A DNA stretch of 55,154 nt, taken from the NCBI GenBank assembly GCA_019633425.1, contig WSUB01000227.1:1-55154 (forward strand), read 5' to 3'. Below, piece by piece: positions 22,431-34,000 of this stretch. A program made the position numbers and the translations under genes. The DNA comes from Tulasnella sp. 424 (Eukaryota > Basidiomycota > Agaricomycetes > Cantharellales > Tulasnellaceae). The notes under the pieces are model-generated. The model was not told the origin of the DNA, did no database searches, and worked only from the letters and a program-made list of their open reading frames with translations. Numbering within the stretch: position 1 is the first letter of the stretch; each line of letters starts with the position of its first letter.

Positions 22431-22799
22431 CTCCTCTTGTCATTCCGTCCTCATGGACCTTGCTTGTCTCCGGCGGTTACGACGACGACTTCGACAAGCC
22501 TCCAGAATCGTCCTCCAACCTCAGCCACATCACGACCCATCCCAGAACTTTCCACCGAAAGAAATGCTTGGGCAAGCTTCTTCCACCGAAGCTGCGAGCA
22601 GTAGTGGTACCGCTGCACCACCACCACCACCAAGTCTCTTTCAAGTCAACAAGCACCCACGTCAAGTTGTCGGAATGTCTCCTCCCGCCAAATCCAACGC
22701 AGAAGGAAACCAACCCGCTACTCTATTGACTAATGCAAAAGACGAAGACAATCGCATGGGCATAGGATGGGAATGGCGATATGGGAGTGCAGCGTGAGA

Positions 22800-23335
22800 G
22801 GGGTGTGTGGCTGCAGTTGGCCAATGGCCCCATACGCGTCCACCCACCTCTTTCCGGTTTTGTCTCCTCTTTCCTTGTCTCTCTTCTCTCTCTTTTCTCA
22901 TTCCGTTCTCTTTCACTTCGCTTCATCCATTCCATTCATGTCTTCGTCTCTTTGATCTCCTTGTACATGACTCACTACGGTATTCTTTGTTCCCTCGTTC
23001 GCTTATATACCTGGCACACATGTACCACAGATTCCCCATCCTCTCATCCTCGCCGCTCTCGAAGGTTCCGACCTTCTATTCCTTTTTCTCCCCTCCCTCC
23101 GTCCCTCTCCACCTCGATGTCTATCTGTTCTTTCTTTCTTTCCTTTTTTTCCCCTCTTCAAGCTCTCCTTGTTTTTCTTTTCAGTTCACTTGTATTTCCC
23201 GTTCACGTGTTCCTAGTAGATGGCTTGAGCAGGTCCCTTCGGGGATCGGCAAGAGTTCTCTGGGATCGATCTTGCCAGACCCCCAAACCCCCCGTGATCA
23301 GACTCACCCGTGCGATCTGCAACTTGGCCATTGGA
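22800..23335. other. CT-rich insertion within Mif2 copy 1
   Basis: Alignment by eye with copies 2 (about 28905) and 3 (about 40578) shows extra sequence here. Its centre is a long pyrimidine-rich tract (about 22845-23180, mostly TCTC and CTTT) like a fungal promoter CT box. The edges contain near-identical words (TTGGCCAATGG on the left, TTGGCCATTGG on the right). Open frames across the tract are compositional. Confidence 0.4.
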
Positions 23336-24967
23336 TGCACAATAAGCGTGGCTTCCGTCGTCAACTAGGACAAGGCAGCAGGGAGTGGGGCTGGTCGTTT
23401 TAGCCAGGATTAGGACGACGGTGAAAACGAAGAGATTTGATATCACGGCAATCACGATGATGGTGGAAGGGATGTTGATGGAGCGGGGCAAGATCCGATC
23501 CTGGGGCCACCCCGGTCAGAAACGCGGAGCAATGCCCGGCGGAACAGCGTCGAAGCCTCGTCGGACGAGCAGATGGTGATCCAGGATCGGAAGGGACGCT
23601 GAGGACATGCCTGTTCCTGATGAAGACGGCCAGCTTGACGTTGGTGGTGGCTAGGATGACGAGTCACAGAAAGAGGACAAGAAAGACGAACGAGCGTTAT
23701 CGGAGAGTCCGTGAAGCAAACATATGAGGCTGGCTAAGGAGAACGAAAAGGAGAAGGATCAGGCTGAGCAAAAAGCGGAGTCATTGAAGCAGAAGAATCC
23801 CAACGCTCAGCTGAAGAAGACGAAACGGAACTTTGAGTCACGTGAGTTTCTGTCGAAATAGTTTTGGTCCTCCACGCGCTTACTTGCTCATTCACGACCT
23901 TTTACCGACTGCAGAATCTGACGAGGACAACGATACTGGGCTTCGTCGAGGGAAATGACCGCGATACGCATCCTTCCAACGGTGACATGGCGAGCACGCA
24001 GTCGCCCGGCGTCCAGGAGCTGGCGAAGCTCCAGTCAGTACCTATCATTTCCGAAACCGTGCGGATACCAGAGGAAAATCCCGAGCCACCGAATAGGAAG
24101 CATCGACAACAGGGGACAACCAAGCCCAAAGGGTAGCAGGAACGATTGTAATAACTCGAAGCAGGTGGAGGTTTGGCCGGCGAATTTGTTGCTGGGCGTT
24201 TTGTTGGGGATTCCTGTTAGTGGGAGGCTAAAATGCCTCCCACACCTCTTTTGAGCATCAATGATCCCAGCTGGGCGAGATGGGCAGGCCAAATGCCTTC
24301 ACCAGTCGGGAGTGTCGGGCCGCCGGCTGCTTCAGGGTCACCGGCGAAGACGAAGAAGCTTGGGACGCAGCGGCAATGGTGTGCATCTTTGGCTATACGG
24401 GTCTCTTTCGTTACCTTCTAACTGGAACCTTCCTGTATGTTCTTTGGTGTGCTTTGTGTCATTTTCTCACCCGTGGTTGTATTTCGCAGCGCTATCCCTT
24501 GTTTTCTCTCTGGTCTTGACGTTCTATTTTTGCTCGTTTATCTGCAAGAAGGATGGTGACGCATAAAAGGCGATTAGCGCCTTCCTTAGCATTTAGGTTA
24601 GGTCTGAAATGAGTCTCTGGAATGGCTGCGAGCGCGAAGACTCACCACTTTGCTCGTTGGTAAGGTCCCGAGGGTCGGAGGATGCCCGAGTCAACTTTTA
24701 GGATTGAACATTGCCCGACAAGTTCTTGGCAACATTTCGGCCAACTCGCGTATTCCCAGAAACCTCCGCAACAGCACCCAGAGTCCTTCTCAAGCCTGTT
24801 TGCCTCGCGTGGCTTGGCGAATTTAGACTCAAATGGAAGCTCCTACTTGGAGTCCCATGTTTCCCTCACCTTCACTCACCTTCTGCACATCAACCACAGC
24901 CCCTCTTCACCCTTCACTTATACTCCCACAACACCCGTTCTATGCCCTTCTCTCATACACCGCAATC

Positions 24968-25657
24968 ATGTTCATACCACCTCCTCCAATACCGCCTGCA
25001 ACATCCAATCAATTTCCTCCAGTCCCTATGACTGATGATTCAATGCAGGAGCTCAGTGATAGAGCTAAACTCACGAGGAGCGCTGTATTAACTCTACTAC
25101 AGGTAACCTGGCCTGCCTGCGAGATGGCGGCACTTGTCTGGCTGACAACGTCAATACCCGAGGACACCAACTGGCCCACCCAATCGGAAGCTGCAGCGCA
25201 AAGGTTGGTTCAGACCATCAACAACTTACCCAACTTTCCTCAAGACGTGACCCCTGTCAAAGATTTCGTTGAGGAGATCATCCGGTCAGTATGGTTTTTG
25301 CCAGGCCTGATAAGAGATAATGTGCTGAGCGCCGTGCCTGACAGCGTTCTGGAAGCTGCGCGTGCGAGTCTGAAGGAAGCGTCGGACAAGTACGCAACGA
25401 AGGAAATTAGAGGATCTTGGGATGGAATCAAGCATGCTTTCTCTTCGCTGCACCGCGGCAAATGTACCGATATCTTATGGACGTGTCGGGCAGATATCGA
25501 GACGGTCTCCACAATGCTTCAAGTGCGTGGATAAAATGAACATATTCTATACCGAGCCATAATGTGATCATTTATACCTACAGAGTTACTTAGAAACTTC
25601 AGCTCCGATAGGTCAGCAGCTCGCCCAGACTTGTCGACAAAGCCGCACTAACACGAT
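24968..25657 (+). pseudogene. NLR1: 5' exons of a NACHT-WD40 receptor, truncated
   Basis: Only the start of the NLR survives. Exons match the other copies in length: 24968-25102 (135 nt), 25163-25284 (122 nt), 25345-25522 (178 nt) and 25584-25611 (28 nt). They encode the first N-terminal helical region (MQELSDRAKLTRSAVLTLLQ, AAAQRLVQTINNLPNFPQDV, VLEAARASLKEASDKY, CRADIETVSTML). The 60-nt stretch 25103-25162 may be an intron or coding, since it is open in this copy. The fourth intron begins at 25612 (GTCAGC) and runs into Mif2 sequence near 25657, so the NACHT and WD40 parts are missing. The start ATG sits in the conserved context ...CTCATACACCGCAATCATG. Confidence 0.8.
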
Positions 25658-26690
25658 ACCGTACGATGGTGGCGCGAAGCACGCAGTCGTCCGGCATCCA
25701 CAAGTTGCTGGAGTCCCAGTCCCCATTATTACAGAAATTGGGCGGATACCAAAGAAAAACCCCAAACCTCCAAGTGAGGAGCATCGACAACGGGGACGAC
25801 CAAGCCTCCAGGTAGCAGGGACGAGCAGAATAACTCGAAGGAGGCGGAGGTTGGGGTTGAAAATCCGGACGAAGCTTTGGATGTAGAGACAGAGCGGACT
25901 GCTGTGGTCATCGATTATGACACTAACCAGGAGATGGAGAAAGGTATGGCCGAAATTGCTGGGAACTTACTTGTGGGAAATCTCATCGGTGTGTTCTCAT
26001 CATTTGCAGTCATTGCCCAAACGGCATCAATGTTGAACCCCGAGAAGCCGCCGAATGCTACGTTTGCGTTCCAGAAAGTCTTCGCAGACGGTGATTTTGC
26101 TGCTGCCGGTGTGTTGGTGATCTCTGTTGGTGGGACGAAGCCCAGCAAGTCTGCGAGAGACAACACCTATGTGAGGTCTGGGATAACTTCGCTCCGGTGT
26201 GAAACGCCAGGGCTAACACAGCAGCTGTAGCTCTTTTACCGTATCGAGGGAGCGGTTCGTATTATGGTTCATCGAAGCACTTTTGTCATCGCTCGGAACG
26301 GGATGTTCATGGTTCCCCGAGGTTGGGGGAAATCCTTCAGCTTTCTTCCCGGGCTGATCTGTTCATATCTTTCCACCCACCTCCTCAGGCAATCAATACT
26401 CTCTCGAGAACATCTCCGACCCCGACTGCAAGCTATTCTTCGCACAAGCACGAAAGGTCACAGAGAATATGATCCATTCGATGCAGCGTGCGTCAGAAGT
26501 ACCAGCCGGACTAGATGCGAGCGCAAGTTGAACACCACGGCCAGCTGCCCGCGTTGGACCTCCAACTGGTTCAGAGTTACATTTGAAGACGAAGAAGATT
26601 GGGACGAGTTTGAAGCGGTGATTTTATCTATGGCTGTGGTATCCAGCTTTGGTTATGCGGGTCTCTTTCGTTCACCTGGGCCTTCTGACT
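25658..26690 (+). pseudogene. Mif2/CENP-C 3' part (copy 1b), best-preserved cupin
   Basis: This begins inside the CENP-C motif region, just after the NLR1 break, and runs to the gene end. The cupin reads through with two plausible introns: VVIDYDTNQEMEKG, intron GTATGG...TTTGCAG, then VIAQTASMLNPEKPP, FQKVFADGDFAAAGVLVISV and GGTKPSKSARDNTY. After an intron ending in GCTGTAG come LFYRIEGAVRIMVHRST and FVIARNGMFMVPRG. A further intron (ending CTCAG) precedes GNQYSLENISDPDCKLFFAQ. In copies 2 and 3 this last exon has a stop after GNQY; here it does not. As it lacks the first two-thirds of the gene, it is a fragment. Confidence 0.82.
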
Positions 26691-26848
26691 AGTAGAAACT
26701 TTCTGTACATCTTTTGGTGTACGTGGTATCATTCACTCGCCTGTCTTTGTATTTCGCTATTCGTGAGATTTTCCATGTCTTTAACATTTTTTTTGCTCGC
26801 CTTTCTGCAATTGCAAGAAGTGTGGTGATGCATGAGAAAGTGGTCGGT

Positions 26849-27246
26849 TGTAAAGTCGCGAACGTTAAGTAAGCGACTCACGTGGTTTGTAGAGTTGAGT
26901 TGTATTAAGTAGTCAAGCTTAGTCTTCTGGGTTGATTACACGCAAGGTGATTCAGTGGCCGAAAGACTAGATTATTTCTTGAATGAATGCCCGGACGATA
27001 CAACTACCCTACTGATATATATACACAAGTCGGAATAGTTGAATGGTCCGGCTAGGCGAGAGTCGTAGCGAAATTAGTGAAGGATTTCATATGAGAATAG
27101 AGTAAGCGAGATTCGAGAGGACTCGGAGCAGCCAGGCGACAGTTAGCGAGAAGGATTCGGAATGTTCTAGAGATAAAGAAAGTGTTAGCGAACGGGTAGA
27201 ACGGCGAGAACAGTGATAACCGTGAGACTAATACTTCGCCCCTACA
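26849..27246. repeat. Solo LTR, 398 bp
   Basis: The sequence starts TGTAAAGTCGCGAACG and ends CTTCGCCCCTACA, and is flanked on both sides by TCGGT (26844-26848 and 27247-27251). A TG...CA terminus with a 5-bp duplication and no internal region is the mark of a solo LTR left by recombination. It is not visibly the same family as the 8-20 kb gypsy element. Confidence 0.82.
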
Positions 27247-27310
27247 TCGGTGTGTTCGCTTGTTTCCGTTTAGCTCGATAGAAGGCTACGTGACCTTGGC
27301 AAGCGCGGCC

Positions 27311-27398
27311 CGTGATGCTGGAGATTCCGCACGTTCCTCTCTGATGTAGCTCTCAACCATCATATCACTCGTGTTGGTTGGTCAGAATAGTCAACTTA
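27311..27398 (+). promoter_or_regulatory. Orphan copy of the NLR upstream region
   Basis: This block (CGTGATGCTGGAGATTCCGC ... TTGGTCAGAATAGTCAACTT) closely matches 44195-44275 upstream of NLR3 and more loosely 30541-30613 upstream of NLR2. No NLR follows it: Mif2 copy 2 upstream sequence starts by about 27540. It marks a place where an NLR gene was lost. Confidence 0.6.
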
Positions 27399-27559
27399 CT
27401 TTTGGGCGGATATGCTAGACGCAGTGGCCATGATACCATGCACGTCCGTTCTCGGCCACCTAATAAAACCGTGGACTAACAACTGCAGACTCCAGAGGCT
27501 CCCGGTCCGACACGCATTGACACCACAAAGCCCGTTTATATGAGTCGGTAGAACGAAGC

Positions 27560-30480
27560 CGGATCAGGGCGGTTGGAACCTTTTGGAACGTGAGGTGGAC
27601 AACAGAACGACCTCTGGGTGTCAAGTTGCTGGAGTTGGGTACGAGAAGTGCGGGGCTCCCGATCGCGATAGACCAGTCGTTGAATGGTCTGAGTCGAGAC
27701 TCGGACGTTTGAATGGTGTGTGCCGTAACTTTGCTCCAGGCACGCACGTGAGTCTCCTCGAAGTCCTAAGGCACATCTTCCTCGACCACCCACCGCATCC
27801 AGATCCTTCCCTTGTCCCGACATCTTAGATACAACCCTCCCTCTCATCATTGCTCGTTCCTCGATTGCGCGGACGACGTCACGCTCGCGTTTGACGATGT
27901 ACCACGGGCATTCTCTGTACGGCCTGTCATTTGCCTTGACGAAGGGCAGCGTGAAAGTCAAGGTCCCACCATGCCGTCAGAGCCTACGACCTGTCAGTTA
28001 ACCTTCAAGATCCTCAAACCCACCAAACGTCAGAGGTGGACAGACGCTCTCAAGGTCCCCACCAAGTTCGGAAAGGTGCTAGAGCACCTCCGTCATATCG
28101 TAACGATGCCAAGCTGGACGGTGCGTTGCTCGGGACATCAGGATTTAACCAGTCTGGATTACAATGAGAGATCATTCTGACTGGAATTCTCCGTGGTGCT
28201 GCAGAGCGTCCGGAAGGATCATCGACATCGGCACTGTAGCGAGGGACGCTGATGGATTCGAAGACTTTGGAGCGTAGTTGAAGGACGATGTTTTCCTCAG
28301 CCCGCCCCCTTCGATTCACTCAACGCCAAAACCCAAGACTCGACCGAAGAGATCCCCACCACGAATGTCAGGAGGATCATCGACTGCGATGATGATGTGA
28401 ACATTTTAGACGACAGTGTGCTGGGCCATCGCCAGGTCTGTCCCTCGGTTGTTACTTTGTTGTAATCTGGACTGACGTCTTGGATTGGGTTAGGTGCTGG
28501 ACCGGAACTGCCAAACAAATCCTCACCAACTCGAACACTACGTGCGTTACTCCTAATCGCCTCGTAATACTGTCTTCGTTGGTTGACATATCTCTAGCCG
28601 TTCTTCCACAAGCCGGCAGAATCGTCCCGCAACTCAGCCCCCGTCCCAACTCCATCCCGAAACCTTCTACCAAGAGGAAAGCTCTGGGCCAATCTACCTC
28701 CAGCAAAGCTACATGCAGTAGCAGTAACACCGGCCCTATAGCTACTACTACCAAGCCTCGTTCAGTCAGCAAACGTCCACTTCATCTCGTAATGCCTCCG
28801 CCCCCGCCAAGCCCACCACAAAAGGAAATCAGTCAGCTGCTCTTTCTTCTATCACAGAAGGCGAAGATGGTGATGTGAACGAACAAGATGGGAATGGGGA
28901 TGCAACATGAGCATTGCGTCCATTGTCGATTGGAACCAAGGTGCAGAGAGTCGCGCAGGTCGCTTCAACCAGGAGGACGACACCGACGGTGGGAACGAAG
29001 ACTTTGGATATAACGGCGATGATAATGATGGTGGGATAGACGTTGATGAACCTCAGCAAGATCCAATTCCAGAACCACCCCGTCGAAAGCGAACGCCAAA
29101 GCCCGTCGGAACCCGCCGAGACCCCGTCTGACGAGAAGATGGCGGAATCGGAGATTGGAAGGGATGATGGTGGTATACCTGCTCCCGATGAAGATGATCA
29201 ATTTGACGTCGGGGGTGGCTACGATGACGAGCCACAGCAAGAAGAGGAGGAGGGGAGCCCGAGGAGAGTCCAAGAAGCAAACGGGCTAGGCTGGCTCAGG
29301 AGAAGAAAGAGAAGGAAAAGAAGAAGGCTAAGCACAAGCGGGAACCGTTGAGGCAGAAGGATCCTAATGCCTAGCCGAAGATGACTAAACGGAACTTTGA
29401 AACCACGTAAGTTTCTGCTCAGGTCGTTTTGCTCATCTACGCACTGAGTTGCTCATCCACGACATTTTACCGGGCGTAGAATCTGACGACGACGACGACG
29501 ATACTGTCCTTCGTCGAGGGAAACGACAGCGATATGCTCCTCTCCAATGGTGGCGAGGAGAGCACGCTGTCGTCCGGCGTCCACAAGCTGACGAAGCTCC
29601 AGCGCCAATCATTCAGAAATCGTGTGAATACCAGAACCAGAGTCCGAGCCTCTAAACAAGAAGCATCGACGACCGGGGATGACCAAGCCTCCAAGTAGCA
29701 GGAAAGAACGGGATAACTCGAAGCAAGGGGAGGTTTGGGTCGAAAATCCGGATGAAGGCAGAAAGTCTTTTCGGACGGGGAACTCGTGGCTGGGGGTGTG
29801 TTGGAGATTCCTGTTGATTGGAAGAAGCTCAGTAAGCCTGTGAGAGCCTGCGAGAGATAACATCGATGTGAGTATCTAAGGGTACCGTTGCGCTGGCGCG
29901 AAACAAGGACGGCTGACCCAACGCCTGTAGCTTTTTTGCTGTATAGATGGACTAGTTCGTGTGATGGTTCACCGGAGCGCACTTGTCATCTCTCGAAATG
30001 GAATGTTCATGGTTCCCCGGGGTGGGTAAAAAGCCTATAGCTTTCCCGCGGGGCTACCCACTGATATCTTTTCACCGCGTCAGGCAATCAATACTAGCTC
30101 GAGAATATCTCCGACCGCGACTGCAAGCTGTTCTTCGCGTAAGCACGAAAGGTCACGGAGAAGATGATTCCTTCACCGACGAAGCGTGCGTCGATGGTGC
30201 CAGCCGGACGAGATGCGAGTGCAAGTCAGACGCCTCGGCCAGCTGCGCGTGTTGGGCCTCCAGGTGGTTCAGGGTCACCGTCGAGGCCGAAGAAGATTGG
30301 AACGGTGATATGAATTACGGCTATGGCTATGCGGGTCTCGACTTTCGTTCCCCTTCTGACCGGAACCTTTTCTGTATCGGTGTACCATGCATCATCTTTT
30401 CGCCTGTCTTTGTACTTCGATATCTTCTTCCGGACCCTATTTTGTTTTGGCTCGTATTTCTGCAATAAGGAAGGCCACGA
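27560..30480 (+). pseudogene. Mif2/CENP-C, degenerate copy 2
   Basis: Recognisable parts in order start with an N-terminal region (about 27990-28180) and the VARDADGFEDFGA motif like the Mif2 N-terminal homology, ending at a TAG (about 28237-28278). An acidic/basic middle follows (DEDDQFDVGGGYDDEPQQEE, about 29185-29250). The CENP-C motif RRGKRQRYAPLQWWRGEHAV (about 29512-29575) is intact. Part of the cupin is missing: after VWVENPDEG (about 29730) the sequence jumps to the KVFSDGELVAG-like end. The later cupin piece GNQY-stop-LENISDRDCKLFF carries two in-frame stops. The upstream region matches copies 1 and 3. It is not functional as read. NLR2 starts about 600 bp downstream in the same direction. 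Confidence 0.8.
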
Positions 30481-30540
30481 GCAACGTGTTCGCTGGTTCC
30501 CATTCAGCCCTGATATAAAGTCTCCTCTGCAGCCGAAAGT

Positions 30541-31088
30541 GCGAAAACCAGTCTCCCCGATGTAGCTCCCAGATATCGTATCACACATATTTGCTGATCA
30601 GGGAAGTCAACCTTGGGGCAAGACTTCTGGTAGAGATGTTATACGTCGACGGCGCTCCCGTACGCGTTCACGATATATATCATGCACTCCGTTCTGTCCC
30701 ATGGCCCCGCGCAGGTCGGCCACCTGCTTTTTTTTTACCAGCGACGGCGAAAGTCTCCAATGGTGTCGATACTGTCACAAAGACACAGAAAGAGAACACT
30801 TTACACCGAGTAAGGAAGACGGTTGTAGGCCTCAGCGCCAAACACTCGGTGCCCGAGGGCCGGCCACATTTGGCAACAGATAACTCCCACATCCCCCGGG
30901 CCGGCACGCAAGCCTCTGGAATATGTCTCCAATGGCTTGACGTATTTAGACCTAAAAAGGAAGCTTCTACTCAGAGCGTCATGTGTCCCTTCCCTTTGTC
31001 CCTTCCCTTTACTTGCACCGCGCGTCCACCCCCTTTTATTTATCTCCCCCCAATACCCCTCTCCACTCCCCTCTCATACACCGCAATC
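30541..31088 (+). promoter_or_regulatory. NLR2 upstream region
   Basis: The part at 30541-30613 is related to the region upstream of NLR3 (about 44170-44275) and to the orphan block at 27311-27398. The last 60 bases before the ATG are pyrimidine-rich and end CTCATACACCGCAATC, a context shared by NLR1, NLR2 and (with one change) NLR3. No TATA box is obvious. An open frame runs in from 30591, but the conserved start is at 31089. Confidence 0.5.
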
Positions 31089-34000
31089 ATGTCCAGTCAA
31101 CCACCCCCAAAACAGCCTGCGACTTCCAATCGATCTCCGCCAGTTCCTACAAGTGACGGCTCAACGCAAGAGCTCAGCAATAGAGAGACGCTCGCGAGAA
31201 GCGCTCTACTAAATCTACTCCAGGTAAACCCGCCATGCGAGACGGCGGCACTTCTCGACCTGACGACGTTCATACCCCAGGGCACCAAGTGGCCTAGTAA
31301 ATTGGAAGATGTTGCGCAAAAGTTGGTTCACACCATCAACAACTTCCCCGACCTTCCTCGAGACGTAACCCCTGTCAAAGATATTGTTGAGGAGCTCATC
31401 CGGTAAGGAGGGGCCCTGTCAGACCTGATAAGAGACAATAACCTAAACCTTGTGCCTGACAGCCTTCTGGGGACTGCCCATGCAAGTCTGAAGGAAGCGC
31501 CGGACAGGTACGGAAGGAAGCGAGGAGGATTTATGGACGGAATTCGTGTCAGGAGTGCTATTCCTTCGGGACGTAGCGGCGAATGGATCGATACCTTGCG
31601 GACGTGTCGGGCAGATATCGAGAAGCTTTCCGCGACGCTTAGCGTAAGTGGATAAATTAGTATATTTTATTCCTAATCATAACGTCAGTCATCTATCCTT
31701 GCAGAGTCGCTTAGAAAGTTTAGCTCCGATAGGTAAGCCGCCCCGTTCAGACTCGTCGACGAAACCACACTAACGCGATCTCGGGTTCTTCTTGTTAGGC
31801 AGCGTCGAAGACTCTGAGATGCCCTCTGGCCACCAAAATCAGCCAACTTCCACCCCATTTGATGACTGGCACTCTCTGGAACCGTCGGAAGCTCAGGGTC
31901 TCCAGACGACACCCCCGACATCCCCTGGACAAGCTTTGACGCTGGAACATCCGACGAGCCAACAAGCTCCTATCCAGGCATCGTCCCCGAACCTTCCCGA
32001 GGATCAAGAAAAACGTAGTCGCATGCGAGATAGAGTTCTCACTGCAGCGAAGATTACGTTCAGCGCCGTAGATTTCGTATCTGGAGCGGTTCCCCTCTTT
32101 GGAGATTCCGTCAGTGTCGCTGCTAAAGTTGGATTGGCCTTTGTCGACATGATCGAGGTGAAACGATATATGCACATCGCTATCTATTTCATTCTAACCT
32201 GGGTTCTTCAGACTATGGACGAAAACGAGGATGCGGCTCAGGAGCTGATTTCCCACATATCAACACTATCCGGATACTTCGAACACATCAGGAAATCGGA
32301 TCCAGAGAACGGCGACGATTTGGCTGCGGAGGTTCGCAAGCTGCAAGGGTACGTCAGCTCCCTCCGAGCGAGTAGCTCCAGCATGACACATTTTCCAGGG
32401 AGCTTGGGACCATTGAGAAGAAGGTCAACGGGTGGGAATCTTCGAGCCGTTTCAAGAAGGCATTTTTGGCTAGTTACTATGTTGGAGAGCTAAAGTCTCA
32501 TCAAGATACCGTTAAGAGTTCGCAGGATAAAATACAAGTGCGTAATGCATTCGTGTCCACGGAAATCTTAGCTCAGGTGTTCACCGCCCCCCCCCTTCGA
32601 TACTAGCTCATCTCCGGACTGAAAACTCTCGATATCGTCAGCAACCTCCGTATGTCTATTTTTAGGTTGTCTGGAAAGTTCTGTTTTGACGCGTTTACCT
32701 CAGAAAATATCCAGTTGCGAGCGGAGCGACAGCGGCTTCTTGACCGCCTTGGGGACGGAAGCTACGGGGCCAGAGGAAACTCGATTGAAGAGGTTGTATG
32801 CCTTCCTGGCACGAGAGTCGAGATCTTGGACCGTATAGATCAGTGGATCAAAGATACGGCGACTTCGGCGGAGCGCGTCCTCTGGATTCGTGGAATGGCC
32901 GGACGCGGGAAGTCAACGGTCGCGTCGACGGTTGCCCATAGCTGGGCGTCGAGGGGGTCCTCTGCCATTTTCCATTTCCGCCGTGGTCAAAATACGTCAG
33001 ACGGCCAGTTTATCTGTGCGCTTGCCAGACAACTTGGGAAAGGGCTGGTCCCTGAAGTGAAGAATGCAATCCTGGGTGCCGTGAGGGAGAACGAGGACAT
33101 CGCAAATGAACGTCTCGACCAGCAGTTCAAGACACTCCTCGGATCGCTCGGCAGGCTGAAGGACCATGCCTACCCCATTGTCATCGTCGTCGATGCCCTG
33201 GACGAATGCGAGAACGTCGACGATGCCGAGAGCTTCGTTCGGCTCATTCATAAGCACTTCTCACTCCTCCCTACCAATGTCAAATTCCTCCTCACGTGTC
33301 GCCCAGAAGCACCACTTCTCGAGGCGCTCAAGCCGAAGAAGTGGCGCGAAGAAGACCTCGACTCGATACCAGTATCCCACGTGTCTGCGGATGTCCACAA
33401 GTTTATCCAACACTCGTTCGCGCAAATTAAAGAGAATCGTGATGTTCCCAAGGAGTGGCCTTCGTCGGCCGATGTCGAACGCATGGTTGAGATGTCCCAG
33501 GGTCTGTTCCAGTGGGCTCGTACGGCGATCACGTACATCGGTGAAAGGGCGCCTGTCGAGCGTCTGCAGGGATTGTTGCAACCCGAGTCAACATGGGGCA
33601 AACTCGATTATTTGTACGACCAAATTCTTTCGAGAGCGTTCGACCAGGCAGAAAGCTCGACGCGGAAACGGCTGCTATCCTGGGTGCTGGAAACACTCGT
33701 AACTGCACCTTACCCTGTATCGCTCGAGATCATTGCCTTCTTGCACACCGACCACGAATGCGTCAAGGGTCAAGTGGACCCAGTCCGGTTTCTTCGGAAC
33801 GAAGTTCTTGCGGACCTCAACTCCCTTCTTCACATCCCTTCATCGCCATGCGAACCGTTACGGCTGATGCATACGTCCATTCGCGACCTCCTCGCGAGCC
33901 AGGAACGGTGCAAATCTCAGGAATATTTCGTCGACCTCATTCAAGCCCATCGACGCCTCGCGACCGTAAGCCTTGCAATTATGGGACGCGACCTCAGGAA

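Larger units (their letters stand above)
20807..24580 (+). pseudogene. Mif2/CENP-C kinetochore protein, degenerate copy 1
   Basis: Mif2/CENP-C is the inner-kinetochore scaffold that binds CENP-A nucleosomes and has a C-terminal cupin dimerisation domain. A possible start is ATG 20943 (MSDSPQAQ). Recognisable parts are the YDDDFDKPPESS segment (about 22475-22520), a charged Lys/Glu region (about 23730-23840) and the CENP-C motif region (GLRRGK followed by TGA, about 23940). Then come PIISETVRIPEENPEP (about 24040-24090) and a scrap of cupin (about 24180-24230). Most of the cupin is deleted, and the tail at 24290-24400 matches the C-terminal coding end of other copies. Compared with copy 3, roughly 0.9 kb is extra between about 21130 and 22430 and about 0.5 kb between 22800 and 23335. 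It is interrupted upstream by the gypsy element. Confidence 0.72.

Noticed and set aside
22781..23403. Two long plus-strand frames rich in Ser, Phe and Leu
   Set aside because: They come from a pyrimidine-rich tract and show no domain pattern.
30591..31088. NLR2 start far upstream at 30591
   Set aside because: The ATG at 31089 is conserved in position and context in NLR1, NLR2 and NLR3, and each gives a 135-nt first exon; the upstream frame is not conserved.
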